Under the pieces are notes generated by a model, which was given only the letters and a program-made list of their open reading frames with translations, had not been told where the DNA came from and made no database searches. The translations under genes were made by a program, and so were the position numbers. From UBA868 sp016776875 (lineage in GTDB: Bacteria; Pseudomonadota; Gammaproteobacteria; Arenicellales; UBA868): a stretch of DNA of 64,000 nt. The stretch is from the NCBI GenBank assembly GCA_051201585.1, contig CP179198.1:1488001-1552000 (forward strand), in the 5' to 3' direction. Numbering within the stretch: position 1 is the stretch's first letter; each line of letters begins with the position of its first letter. This document shows positions 54,745-63,792 of this stretch, piece by piece.

Positions 54745-56527
54745 CTAATCGAAACGCCGCGCCGCGTAAGCTTCCGGGCGCAGCTTCGAGTGCCGGAAAA
54801 TTTTTTTTGCGTCCCGGCTTTCGAGGCGCCACTTTTGATCCAGCGTATTTTGTAATCCATCGCTGCCAGTGGGGCCACCACGACCCTTCTTTTAAAGCGG
54901 CTTTTTGATACCAGTTATCGGGATCCCCTTTCGGCCTCTCGCGACTACTCCAATATCCATATTTATTGGCCGACGGGGGATTAACCACGCCCGCTATATG
55001 GCCAGACCCTGACAATACGAACTTTGTCGGCCCCTTAAAAAGCGATGCGCCGCTAAAAGTCGATTTCCACGGTGCGATATGATCATCAACAGTCCCGAGA
55101 AAAAAAGCTGGATTTTTAATTGACGATACATCGAGTGGAATTCCTGCCAGGATCATGCCGCCAGGTTCCTTGAAACTATTTTCGAGATACATTTTCCGTA
55201 GATACTGACTGTGCATTTTTGCCGGCATACGCGTGGAATCTGAGTTCCAGTACAAAAGGTCAAATGCAGGAGGCTTGTCCCCCATCAGATAGCTGTTGAC
55301 CACGAAGGACCAGATCAAATCGTTGGCCCGAAGCATATTAAAGGTGGTCGCCATATCGCTACCGTCGAGAAAGCCATCCTGATTCATTCTTGTTTCGAGA
55401 TTGGTGACTTGCGCATCGTCAATAAAAACGCCAAGATCTCCGGGATATTCAAAGTCAATCATCGTCGCCAAAAAAGTCGCACTCGCCACGCGATCGCTTT
55501 CTCCAGTTGCGGAAAGATAGGCCAACGTTGCCGACAAAAGCGTACCGCCGAGACAGTAGCCGATTGTGTTTGTTTCAGAGGCGCCTGTAATTTTCTCGAT
55601 CGTATCAAGCGCTGCCAGAGGGCCTTCGAGCAGATAATCATCGAATCCTTTCTCGGCCAAATTGCGATCAGGATTGATCCAGGAAATCACAAAAACGGTG
55701 TGGCCTTGCGCGATCAACCATCCGATCAATGAATTTTTTGGTTGTAAATCGAGGATATAGTATTTATTTATCCAGGGGGGGACGATCAAAAGCGGCGTGC
55801 GATTCACTTTCGATGTTGTTGGCTCATATTGGATCAACTGAATCAGATCATTTTGATAAATAATCTTACCTGGGGTCACCGCAACATTTTTCCCAAGCTC
55901 AAAAGCATCAGCGTCAACCATTTGAGTTTTTAACTGGCCCTCTCCTCGCTCAAGGTCCGCAAGGATATTCTGGAAACCTTTTAAAAGATTTTGACCATCC
56001 GATTCTATCGTCCTGCGCAGCACGTCAGGATTCGTGAGAACAAAGTTGGTGGGCGCCATGGCATCAATATACTGCTGGATAAAGAAATCAATTTGGGTTT
56101 TCTTTTTTACATCTAGGCCTTTAACCGAGTCCACGGAGGTCATGACGTACCGGGCGACGAGCAAGTACGACTGTTTAATAAAATCGAAAATCTGGTCCTC
56201 GGTCCAACGCTTACTGCGAAACCGGTAATCATCCCTCTCTGGCGCTACCACTTCATTACCTGAAACGCCGAGTTCGTCGTTTAATGCCCGCCCCCAAAGA
56301 TCAAAGGTGTCTCTCCAGAAATTAACATTAGCGTCGATCGCCGTAGCGGGATCAAGCCAGACTTCACTCATGCGTTCTAAAAATTCGTCACCCAACTTGT
56401 ATTGATCAATTCCGCGCTGCAATGCGTCGGGTTGATTCGCCAAAAAATCAGTCATCAGTCGCTGGGTCGATACGGCCACGGTCTGCATTAACTCGCTGAG
56501 CGCCGGCTCAGTAGCGTCGCTCGTCAT
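54745..56527 (-). CDS. phaC: Class I poly(R)-hydroxyalkanoate synthase, frameshifted at the C-terminus
   Basis: PhaC polymerises (R)-3-hydroxyacyl-CoA into PHA granules. From ATG 56525-56527 it has the PhaC_N region, PLLIVPPWINKYYILDLQPK, the lipase-like box GYCLGGT with the nucleophile Cys, then TMIDFEYPGDLGVFIDD, FFLGTVDDHIAPW (Asp) and VLSGSGHIAGVVNPP (His). The uncorrected frame overruns into the methyltransferase gene. Deleting one base in AAGCTT (54768-54773) gives APGSYAARRFD and a TAG at 54745-54747, the normal PhaC ending. The restored length is 593 residues. No phaA, phaB or phasin gene is adjacent. Confidence 0.94.
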
Positions 56528-56560
56528 TTTTGGTTTTTTGTCCACGATTTTGCTCTGAAT

Positions 56561-56575
56561 TGTTGCAGTGCAACA
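56561..56575. promoter_or_regulatory. 15-bp palindrome, likely PhaR-type operator
   Basis: TGTTGCA-G-TGCAACA is a perfect 7-bp inverted repeat around one base, midway between divergent phaC and the acyl-CoA synthetase gene. TGC/GCA-rich palindromes of this kind are bound by PhaR, the repressor of PHA genes, in other bacteria. No phaR gene is in the window. Confidence 0.65.
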
Positions 56576-56670
56576 TTGTAATTTCAAAGCACCTTAATAT
56601 CAAGCGAAAGCATCGCGTCTGCTGCTGTCGTTGGGTTATTATCCTCCCCGCTTTTAACGACGGACAGATC

Positions 56671-58293
56671 ATGACTAACATTTACGAGCAGGGGTTAGAC
56701 CGGAATAAGGCCAATTACGCGCCGTTAACCCCATTGAGCCTCCTGAGCAGGGTCGAACGCGTGTATCCAGACCACCCTGCCGTCATCCATGGAAAACTGT
56801 CCTATTCCTGGCATCAAACGACCGAACGCTGTCGACGCCTTGCCAGCGCGTTGGTCAGACGCGGTATTGGCCGTGGTGACACCGTAGCAATAATTGCACC
56901 CAACACTCCCGCAATTTTTGAAGCGCATTTTGGAGTCCCAATGGCCGGGGCGGTCCTTAACGCGCTAAATACCAGGCTGGATGCTGCCACACTGTCGTTC
57001 ATCCTTGAACATGGCGAGGCCAAAGCCGTCATCACAGATAGTGAATTTTCCCCGCTCATGCGATCGGTCCTCGAAAATACGTCCCGGGATCTCCTGGTAA
57101 TCGATGTCCATGATCCGGAGGGTCCGGGCGGGGCATCGATCGGTCAAATCAACTATGACGATTTTCTGGCCAGTGGCGATCCTGATTTTGAAATTTCCTT
57201 GCCCGACGATGAATGGGACGCAATCGCCCTCAACTACACATCCGGCACGACCGGTAACCCGAAAGGCGTGGTCTACCACCATCGCGGCGCCTATCTAAAT
57301 GCCATCAGCAATATCGTCGGTTGGAACATGGCGCATCATCCCGTCTACCTGTGGACATTACCGATGTTTCACTGCAACGGCTGGTGCTTCCCGTGGACGC
57401 TGGCCGCGCTCGGAGGTACCAGCATTTGTCTTCGTAATGTTTCAGCTGGCGCTATTTTCAGTGCCATTTCTGAGAACCAGGTTTCTCATTTCTGCGGAGC
57501 ACCAATTATCCTAAATCTATTGGTCAATGCCAAAGACGCCGAACGAAAATCCTTTTCGCAAACCGTCAATGTGATGACCGCTGCCGCACCGCCCCCGCCG
57601 AGCGTTCTAACCGCAATGGAAGAAGACGGCTTTAAGATGACTCACGTGTATGGGCTCACGGAAACCTACGGCCCTGCTGTAATCTGTGCATGGCACCCGG
57701 CTTGGGACAACTTGCCCCCTGAGGATCAAGCGAATACTAAAGCCCGTCAAGGCGTTCCCTATCACGCCCTCGAAGACCTCCAGATTATGAATCCTGAAAC
57801 AATGGCGTCGGTGACCCCCAACGCAACTGACCTCGGAGAAACCATGTTCCGAGGAAATATCGTCATGAAAGGCTATTTAAAAAATGAGCTTGCGACAAAA
57901 GAAGCGTTCGCCGGAGGCTGGTTTCACTCGGGAGACCTCGGCGTCATGCATCCCGATCAATATATCCAGCTTAAAGACCGCTCCAAAGATATTATTATTT
58001 CGGGGGGAGAGAATATTTCATCAATCGAAATCGAAGATACCCTTTATCGTCACAAGGATGTCCTAGAAGCCGCAGTGGTTGCAAAGTCCGATGAACACTG
58101 GGGTGAAGTACCATGTGCTTTTGTGACGCTCAGAAATAATTCGGACACAACTGCCGCGGAATTAATTGAATTCTGTCGAACTCAACTCGCCAAGTTCAAG
58201 ACCCCAAAGCACATCATTTTTGGTGATCTACCCAAAACATCAACGGGAAAAATCCAAAAATTTAAACTCAGAGCGCGCGCCGAAGCGCAATAA
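56671..58293 (+). CDS. Acyl-CoA synthetase (medium/short-chain, DmdB-like group)
   Basis: A 540-residue AMP-forming ligase. MTNIYEQGLDRNKANYAPLT starts at ATG 56671. LNYTSGTTGNPKGVVYHHRG is the ATP-binding signature, HVYGLTETYGPAVICAWHPA the A5 motif, GWFHSGDLGVMHPDQYIQLK the hinge and PKTSTGKIQKFKLR holds the catalytic Lys. Related enzymes activate medium-chain acids or methylmercaptopropionate. It is divergent from phaC around the palindrome and upstream of a glyoxalase-fold gene, so a role in feeding acyl-CoA to PHA or beta-oxidation is plausible; the substrate is open. Confidence 0.9.
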   Translation: MTNIYEQGLDRNKANYAPLTPLSLLSRVERVYPDHPAVIHGKLSYSWHQTTERCRRLASALVRRGIGRGDTVAIIAPNTPAIFEAHFGVPMAGAVLNALNTRLDAATLSFILEHGEAKAVITDSEFSPLMRSVLENTSRDLLVIDVHDPEGPGGASIGQINYDDFLASGDPDFEISLPDDEWDAIALNYTSGTTGNPKGVVYHHRGAYLNAISNIVGWNMAHHPVYLWTLPMFHCNGWCFPWTLAALGGTSICLRNVSAGAIFSAISENQVSHFCGAPIILNLLVNAKDAERKSFSQTVNVMTAAAPPPPSVLTAMEEDGFKMTHVYGLTETYGPAVICAWHPAWDNLPPEDQANTKARQGVPYHALEDLQIMNPETMASVTPNATDLGETMFRGNIVMKGYLKNELATKEAFAGGWFHSGDLGVMHPDQYIQLKDRSKDIIISGGENISSIEIEDTLYRHKDVLEAAVVAKSDEHWGEVPCAFVTLRNNSDTTAAELIEFCRTQLAKFKTPKHIIFGDLPKTSTGKIQKFKLRARAEAQ

Positions 58294-58325
58294 TCCATCA
58301 TCCGAGCACCAAATCAATCGAGACG

Positions 58326-58772
58326 ATGCCAAAGGTCATTTCAACTAACCATACCAGTTTCACAGTCTCAGATCTGGATCAAAGCCTTGCTTTTTTTAGA
58401 GATGTCTTAGGCTTTGATATCACGTCCAAAGCTCCTCGAGCGCCGAACTTGATTCAAAAAATCACGGGTATTGATGATGCTGAGGTCATGATCGCTTATG
58501 TGCGAGGACCGGGCCACAGCGTGGAGTTAATTGAATTTATCAATCCGGAAAAACGAGAAACCTTTAGACCCCGAGCGTGCGACCTTGGCTTTTACCATAT
58601 CGCCTACGACGTCGAAGGTCTGGATCAATTAATTCATGATGCCAAGCATTACGGTGTTTTCCCGGAAGGGGAAATTGTAACCATAGACCAAGGTCCCAAC
58701 GCGGGTGCCCGGATTGTCTACTTACGCGATAAAGACGGGATTACTTTTGAATTAATTGAAAAAACGCTTTGA
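58326..58772 (+). CDS. Glyoxalase/VOC superfamily protein
   Basis: A 148-residue vicinal-oxygen-chelate protein with paired beta-alpha-beta-beta-beta halves: NHTSFTVSDLDQSLAFFRDV (first metal His), HSVELIEFINPE, FYHIAYDVEGLDQLIHDA (His) and RIVYLRDKDGITFELIEKTL (Glu). It starts 33 bases after the synthetase stop. VOC enzymes include lactoylglutathione lyase, methylmalonyl-CoA epimerase and dioxygenases. The activity is not assigned. Confidence 0.87.
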   Translation: MPKVISTNHTSFTVSDLDQSLAFFRDVLGFDITSKAPRAPNLIQKITGIDDAEVMIAYVRGPGHSVELIEFINPEKRETFRPRACDLGFYHIAYDVEGLDQLIHDAKHYGVFPEGEIVTIDQGPNAGARIVYLRDKDGITFELIEKTL

Positions 58773-58819
58773 ACGCGCCAAGAATTAAGGCGGTATTCAC
58801 CTCACGTTGAGATTGAGGG

Positions 58820-60028
58820 TTACCCGTTTAATGGTTGATCAATCGATAGAGAAGGCTGAGTAAACCATTTTGGTCCGGCTTCATCGATGTACACATGATC
58901 CTCCAAGCGAACGCCAAACTCGCCATAGATACATATCATGGGTTCGTTGGAAAAACACATACCCGGCGCGAGGGGAGTTTGATTACCCTCAACAATGTAA
59001 GTTTCCTCATGGACATCAAGGCCAATCCCGTGACCCGTTCGATGGGCGAGTCCGGGCACTTTATAGCCAGGCCCAAAACCCGCATCTTCAATAACCCCGC
59101 GGGCCGCTCGATCAACTTGCTCAGCCGGTGTTCCCACTTGAGCCGCTTCAAATGCAGCCGCCTGTGCACGCTGTTCCAAATTCCATATTTCGCGCTGACG
59201 GGAGGTTGGTTCGCCAAACACATAACTTCGCGTGATGTCCGAATAATAGCCATCAACCGGCGCTCCAGTGTCTATTAAAACCATATCGCCTTCTTTTAAT
59301 TCCTGTGGATAAGGCACACCATGGGGATAGGCTGTGGGCTGACCAAACAACACAATTCGAAATGGCGGCGGAGCATCTGAACCCAGTTTAATGTGAGCTT
59401 TCGCTAAAAAATCCTGCACATCCAGTGTACTGATCCCCGGCTCCAAAATCCGAGCGGTCGCTCTTTGGACATTAAGCGTCAAGTTCATCGCAAATTGAAT
59501 CAGGGCAATCTCATTCTTCGACTTAATCATCCTGCAAGCCGCAGTAACACCGGCGCCATTAAGAAATTGCGCCTCCGGGATTGCGTTGCGTAGTCCATCA
59601 AAAACAAAAAAGGGTGTCGCTGGATCGATAGCAATGACCGGCTGCGCGCCCGTTCCCTCGCGAATACAGGACGCCACAAGCGCTGCTGGATTTTCATGCT
59701 CTTCCCACGTGCGAACACAGTCTCCAACCAACAACATCGCCCGGGTCTTCTCCTCTTCGAATCCCGGGGAAATATAAACAGGCTCCCCTTCCGACAAAAG
59801 TATCGCGCCATGAAGCCTTTCGGAGGCCCAAAGACGTAATCCTGTAAAATAAAAAAGACTACTTGATGCATTAAGGTATAACGCATCAATCCCCTGCTCG
59901 CGCATTAGCCGCTGCGCATGTTCAATACGCAACTGTCTCTCCTCGACCGCGATTGGCACATAACCCTTTTGTGGAACCATCGCGGCCAACTCTTGTTCCG
60001 CGGTCGAACCGCCCACACCTTCAGTCAC
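58820..60028 (-). CDS. M24 family metallopeptidase (Xaa-Pro dipeptidase-like)
   Basis: A 402-residue M24 protein with a creatinase-type N-terminal domain (QRLMREQGIDALYLNASSSL) and a pita-bread domain. Metal ligands are visible in LIDTGAPVDGYYSDITRSYV (two Asp), HRTGHGIGLDVHEETYI (His), CFSNEPMICIYGEFGVRLED (two Glu). It may be an aminopeptidase or a hydrolase such as creatinase or a DMSP/methylated-amine enzyme of this fold; Xaa-Pro peptidase is the default. It is the last gene of the PHP-SDR-permease operon. Confidence 0.88.
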   Translation of the reverse strand: MTEGVGGSTAEQELAAMVPQKGYVPIAVEERQLRIEHAQRLMREQGIDALYLNASSSLFYFTGLRLWASERLHGAILLSEGEPVYISPGFEEEKTRAMLLVGDCVRTWEEHENPAALVASCIREGTGAQPVIAIDPATPFFVFDGLRNAIPEAQFLNGAGVTAACRMIKSKNEIALIQFAMNLTLNVQRATARILEPGISTLDVQDFLAKAHIKLGSDAPPPFRIVLFGQPTAYPHGVPYPQELKEGDMVLIDTGAPVDGYYSDITRSYVFGEPTSRQREIWNLEQRAQAAAFEAAQVGTPAEQVDRAARGVIEDAGFGPGYKVPGLAHRTGHGIGLDVHEETYIVEGNQTPLAPGMCFSNEPMICIYGEFGVRLEDHVYIDEAGPKWFTQPSLSIDQPLNG

Positions 60029-60081
60029 TACTGTATCTCCTAAATCGTCGACTTTTCATGTCCAAGCCTTCCTAGATTTTA

Positions 60082-61872
60082 TCAAGTCGACAGGGGCCAG
60101 AAAAAGAGTATGGCCGGCAGACCCACTGCCACGACTAATATCTCAAGCGGTAGACCCATCCGCCAATAATCGCCGAAACGATACCCTCCAGGACCCATCA
60201 CAATAGTATTATTTTTGTGTCCGATCGGGGTCAAAAATGCACAGGACGCAGAAACCGCAACCGCCATTAAAAAAGGATCTGGATTCAGCGCCAGACGCTC
60301 TGCTATCTCCAGACCAATTGGCGCAGCAATAAGCGCCGTTGCGACGTTGTTAAGTACATCAGAAAGGCTCATCGTAATCAGCATCAATATTCCGAGCACG
60401 ACGACCGGTGCCAAGCCCTCTGTCACCATCAGAATCGACTCCGCTATAAGGGCGGTTCCCCCGCTAGTCTCAAGCGCACCACCGATCGGAATGAGTGACC
60501 CCAACAGTACAATCACCGGCCACTCGACAGATTGATAAACCTCCGCCGGCTTAACCAACCCCAAAATCACATAAACAACAACCACCGCACCGAGCGCAAC
60601 CGAGAGATAAACCCAGCCTAAACTCGCAGCGACAATTGCCATGGTAAATATACCGATCGCCAACCCGGCCTTTTGACGCTGAAGGACATTTAATCCGCGG
60701 TCTGCTAGCGTCAAACAACCGAGCCAAGAGATAGCATCATCGAGTCGCTCGTCCGGTCCGTAGAGTAAAAGAATATCGCCGGGCAGAATTTTCAATTTTC
60801 TAACCCGCTCACGAAACGAACGGCCTCGACGAGAAACACCCAGCAACATCACCCCATGGCGTCGGGCCAGCCTTAGGTCCGTCGCGGACCGGTTCGCGAT
60901 CTTGGCGTCGCCCGGGACCACAACTTCAGACAGCGCCATTGACTCACCCAAAAAATCCCTCTCGGTTTCAGAATCACTTGCCCCGAGACCCGTCGCGCCG
61001 ACAAACTGCTCAATAGATTCGGCTGCGCCTTCGAGCACAAGAATATCGCCTTCACGGACAACGGCTCTGCGAGCGGTGCCCGGAAGCCGCGCTTCCCCTC
61101 TAATCAATCCTGTGATCACAACATCATGCTCTTCTGCCAACGGAAATGCCTTAAACAGTGGCTCACCAATCAACTTACATGTTGAGGGAGCTGAAGTTTC
61201 GAAAACATATCCAGTGAGGTCAGCGAGGGCTTTTGCCGGATTCTCTACGGATCGACTCGACGGCAGTAAACGCCAACCCACGATCGCCACAAATACCACA
61301 CCAGCGGTCGCCACAACAATCCCGACAGGCGCAAAATCGAACATGCCAAAACCTTGTCCCAGCGCCTTTTCCCGAACGGAAGCAACGACGATATTAGGCG
61401 GTGTACCAATCAGCGTAACCATGCCACCCAAGATTGTTGCAAATGACAGTGGCATCAAGGTCACGCTCGGACTCCGATTCGCCTTACGGGCCGACTCAAT
61501 ATCCACCGGCATCAGTAAGGACAGCGCCGCTACATTATTCATAACCGCTGAAAGTAATCCGCCCACCCCGGACATCAAGCCAATATGGGTTGCCACGCCT
61601 TTTACGTTCGCGATGCATATTCGCGCGATGCTTTCGACGACTCCCGAATTAAAAAGGCCGCGACTGACAATGAGTACAAGCGCAATAATTATTGTTGCGG
61701 GATGGCCAAACCCCGAAAATGCCTGCTCGACTGGAACCACTCCAATCAAAACGGCAAGTATAAGAGCAGAAAACGCAACCAGGTCATAGCGAACCCGGCC
61801 GGACAATAGAAAGCCAAATACAACGAGCAACAATCCAAAGATCGTAAGATGATCTGCGCTGATCGGCATCAT
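60082..61872 (-). CDS. SLC13/DASS-type permease with two RCK_C (TrkA_C) domains
   Basis: A 596-residue inner-membrane transporter. N- and C-terminal halves of about six segments each bear GFGHPATIIIALVLIVSRGL, SAVMNNVAALSLLMPVDIES, LIGTPPNIVVASVREKALGQ and SDVLNNVATALIAAPIGLEI, SASCAFLTPIGHKNNTIVMG, the DASS hairpin motifs. Between them (residues about 215-400) lie two TrkA_C-like regulatory domains (FKAFPLAEEHDVVITGLIRG; VVPGDAKIANRSATDL). Relatives carry sulfate, sulfonates or dicarboxylates. The ion is probably sodium and the solute is unknown. Confidence 0.9.
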   Translation of the reverse strand: MMPISADHLTIFGLLLVVFGFLLSGRVRYDLVAFSALILAVLIGVVPVEQAFSGFGHPATIIIALVLIVSRGLFNSGVVESIARICIANVKGVATHIGLMSGVGGLLSAVMNNVAALSLLMPVDIESARKANRSPSVTLMPLSFATILGGMVTLIGTPPNIVVASVREKALGQGFGMFDFAPVGIVVATAGVVFVAIVGWRLLPSSRSVENPAKALADLTGYVFETSAPSTCKLIGEPLFKAFPLAEEHDVVITGLIRGEARLPGTARRAVVREGDILVLEGAAESIEQFVGATGLGASDSETERDFLGESMALSEVVVPGDAKIANRSATDLRLARRHGVMLLGVSRRGRSFRERVRKLKILPGDILLLYGPDERLDDAISWLGCLTLADRGLNVLQRQKAGLAIGIFTMAIVAASLGWVYLSVALGAVVVVYVILGLVKPAEVYQSVEWPVIVLLGSLIPIGGALETSGGTALIAESILMVTEGLAPVVVLGILMLITMSLSDVLNNVATALIAAPIGLEIAERLALNPDPFLMAVAVSASCAFLTPIGHKNNTIVMGPGGYRFGDYWRMGLPLEILVVAVGLPAILFFWPLST

Positions 61873-61896
61873 GTTTGCCCTGAGATCCGAGTGAAG

Positions 61897-62661
61897 CTAC
61901 TTTGGAGCAAGCCGAATAGCACCGTCGAGTCGAATCACTTCACCGTTCAGCATTTCGTTGTCAACTACATGGGATACAAGAGAGGCGAACTCTTCTGGCT
62001 GACCAAATCGTGATGGAAAAGGCACCTGACTTGCAAGGCTATTCTGAACGTCCTTATCCATCCTTGTCAGCATGGGCGTCCCGATCAAACCGGGAGCAAT
62101 CGTCATCACCCGTATCCCGACTCGGGCAAGTTCTCGAGCCGCCGGCAATGTCAAACTAACGACCCCTCCTTTGGATGATGCATAAGCCGCCTGACCAATC
62201 TGTCCTTCATAAGCCGCCACAGAAGCCGTATTAATAATCACCCCGCGACCGCCAGCTGCCGTTACCGGATCTAGCGCAGCCATCTTGGATGCACATAGAC
62301 GCAAAACGTTAAAAGTCCCCACCAGATTGGTACTGATGACATCCTGAAAAAATTCCAGTTCATGAGGACCTTCCCGTCGCAAAATCCGTGATGCCGGCGC
62401 AACGCCTGCGCAACTTACGACGACACGAGGGATGCCGATCTGGCTTATGGTTTCCTCGAGCGCGCCTTTTACTGATAATTCGTCAGCGACATCTGCTGAA
62501 AATGCTAAGCCAGCGATCTCTTTAGCCGTGGCTTCAGCCGCATCCCCGTTGAGGTCGAGTACCGCCACTCTGGCACCCCGGGCGCCCAACATTCGCGCAA
62601 CAGACGCCCCCATTCCCGAACCACCGCCCGTGACCAGCGCGCATTTTCCGTGCAAATCCAT
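61897..62661 (-). CDS. Short-chain dehydrogenase/reductase (3-hydroxyacyl-CoA dehydrogenase-like)
   Basis: A 254-residue SDR. CALVTGGGSGMGASVARMLG is the cofactor motif, with VAVLDLN giving an Asp preference for NAD. NTASVAAYEGQIGQAAYASS holds Ser, Tyr and Lys of the catalytic set (YASSK), and IAPGLIGTPMLTRM the PG motif. It resembles type II 3-hydroxyacyl-CoA dehydrogenase (HSD10) in sequence and length. It is 4 bases after the PHP-domain gene. Confidence 0.88.
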   Translation of the reverse strand: MDLHGKCALVTGGGSGMGASVARMLGARGARVAVLDLNGDAAEATAKEIAGLAFSADVADELSVKGALEETISQIGIPRVVVSCAGVAPASRILRREGPHELEFFQDVISTNLVGTFNVLRLCASKMAALDPVTAAGGRGVIINTASVAAYEGQIGQAAYASSKGGVVSLTLPAARELARVGIRVMTIAPGLIGTPMLTRMDKDVQNSLASQVPFPSRFGQPEEFASLVSHVVDNEMLNGEVIRLDGAIRLAPK

Positions 62662-62664
62662 AAG

Positions 62665-63609
62665 CTAGGTTGTATCTGAGCCCATCCAGAGCGGATTTGA
62701 CCATGCCTTGCGATCCTCAGAATCGATAATGGTAATCCTGAAATATCCGGATTTAAACTTCTTTAGAGAGAAACGGGCCTCTGTCAGAGACTCACCAAGC
62801 AGCTGATCAGAACGAGAGCCTCGTCCTGCAATAATTACCGCCTTAGCCGGCGAGCACTGCACTCTTACCTCCTGGGCATCGATCTCAATATCGTCAATTA
62901 AAGGCCCTTGAGATGAATAGTAATGACCTGCCTTTAAGGCATCCAGAATAGATTGTTCATCGAGACTTGTTGATTTGACATTAATCCAACCGCCAAATGC
63001 ATCGTGAGTTAATTGATGGGCATCATCGGTTGCGTACGCATGCACTTGACGACCTCCATTTAACAAGATGTCAGCCAGAGCCCATCCGTCACCCCTATCG
63101 TTTTCAACCCGGGATCCATGGTTATAAATTTCGACCGCGTGCGCGAAAGGCAAAACGTTTGCATCATCGGGCTGGAGACCATACCACTCGGGATGGACGA
63201 GTCCGATATAAGCGCCCGCGTTATAAGCTCGACGAGCAAGAGACGCTATTCCCTCGTCTTCGTGCGGTGGCGCAAAATCAAGCGGTAATCCTACCGCTAG
63301 AACATGCCAGAGTTCGTCGTTAAGCATTTTCCCGGCGTGCAGCTCCGCCGCGATCAGAGTTGTAAAATTAGACGACCGAAATGCCCTTGAATCAGTCACG
63401 GGATATTCATAGCATTCAAGAAAATGATCACTCAAACAAAGAAAATCATATCCTTGATCCTGGTACCGCCTTACAACCTCTTCCGCCGGAAAATCTCCAT
63501 CCGATGCTGTGGTATGCGTGTGAAGATTTCCTCGAAAAAATGTGCCAGGTGCCGCAAAAGGTGGAGCGTGCCTTATAGTGTCTCCAACTTGCTTATATGC
63601 GTCGAGCAT
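62665..63609 (-). CDS. PHP-domain metal-dependent phosphoesterase
   Basis: A 314-residue protein. FFRGNLHTHTTASDGDFPAE is the PHP N-terminal His-x-His motif, FLCLSDHFLE the next Asp-His, LIAAELHAGKM a Glu/His, LVHPEWYGLQPDD and YATDDAHQLTHDAFGGW the rest of the trinuclear metal site. The C-terminal ~80 residues form a beta-sandwich (VIIAGRGSRSDQLLGESLTE). It could hydrolyse a phosphate ester in the cytoplasm. It heads the operon PHP-SDR-permease-M24. Confidence 0.85.
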   Translation of the reverse strand: MLDAYKQVGDTIRHAPPFAAPGTFFRGNLHTHTTASDGDFPAEEVVRRYQDQGYDFLCLSDHFLECYEYPVTDSRAFRSSNFTTLIAAELHAGKMLNDELWHVLAVGLPLDFAPPHEDEGIASLARRAYNAGAYIGLVHPEWYGLQPDDANVLPFAHAVEIYNHGSRVENDRGDGWALADILLNGGRQVHAYATDDAHQLTHDAFGGWINVKSTSLDEQSILDALKAGHYYSSQGPLIDDIEIDAQEVRVQCSPAKAVIIAGRGSRSDQLLGESLTEARFSLKKFKSGYFRITIIDSEDRKAWSNPLWMGSDTT

Positions 63610-63712
63610 AGGGCGTGTCCTAGTTTTTAATGGCCTGACTAATGGTATCCTCTTCCATCAGCGAGGCAAACCGTTTTTTCGACTCGCGATTGAACTTTAC
63701 ATACTGCAAATG

Positions 63713-63743
63713 CAGGGTAAGTTAGCCCTACATCATTACCCTG
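63713..63743. promoter_or_regulatory. Inverted repeat in the PHP/ETF-QO divergent promoter region
   Basis: CAGGGTAA and TTACCCTG form a perfect 8-bp inverted repeat with a 15-base spacer, 50 bases before the ETF-ubiquinone oxidoreductase start. It may be an operator; no regulator is recognised. Confidence 0.35.
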
Positions 63744-63792
63744 TAATCTTGAGATAATAACCTGAAAATGACCGTGGAATATCGAGGAAATA

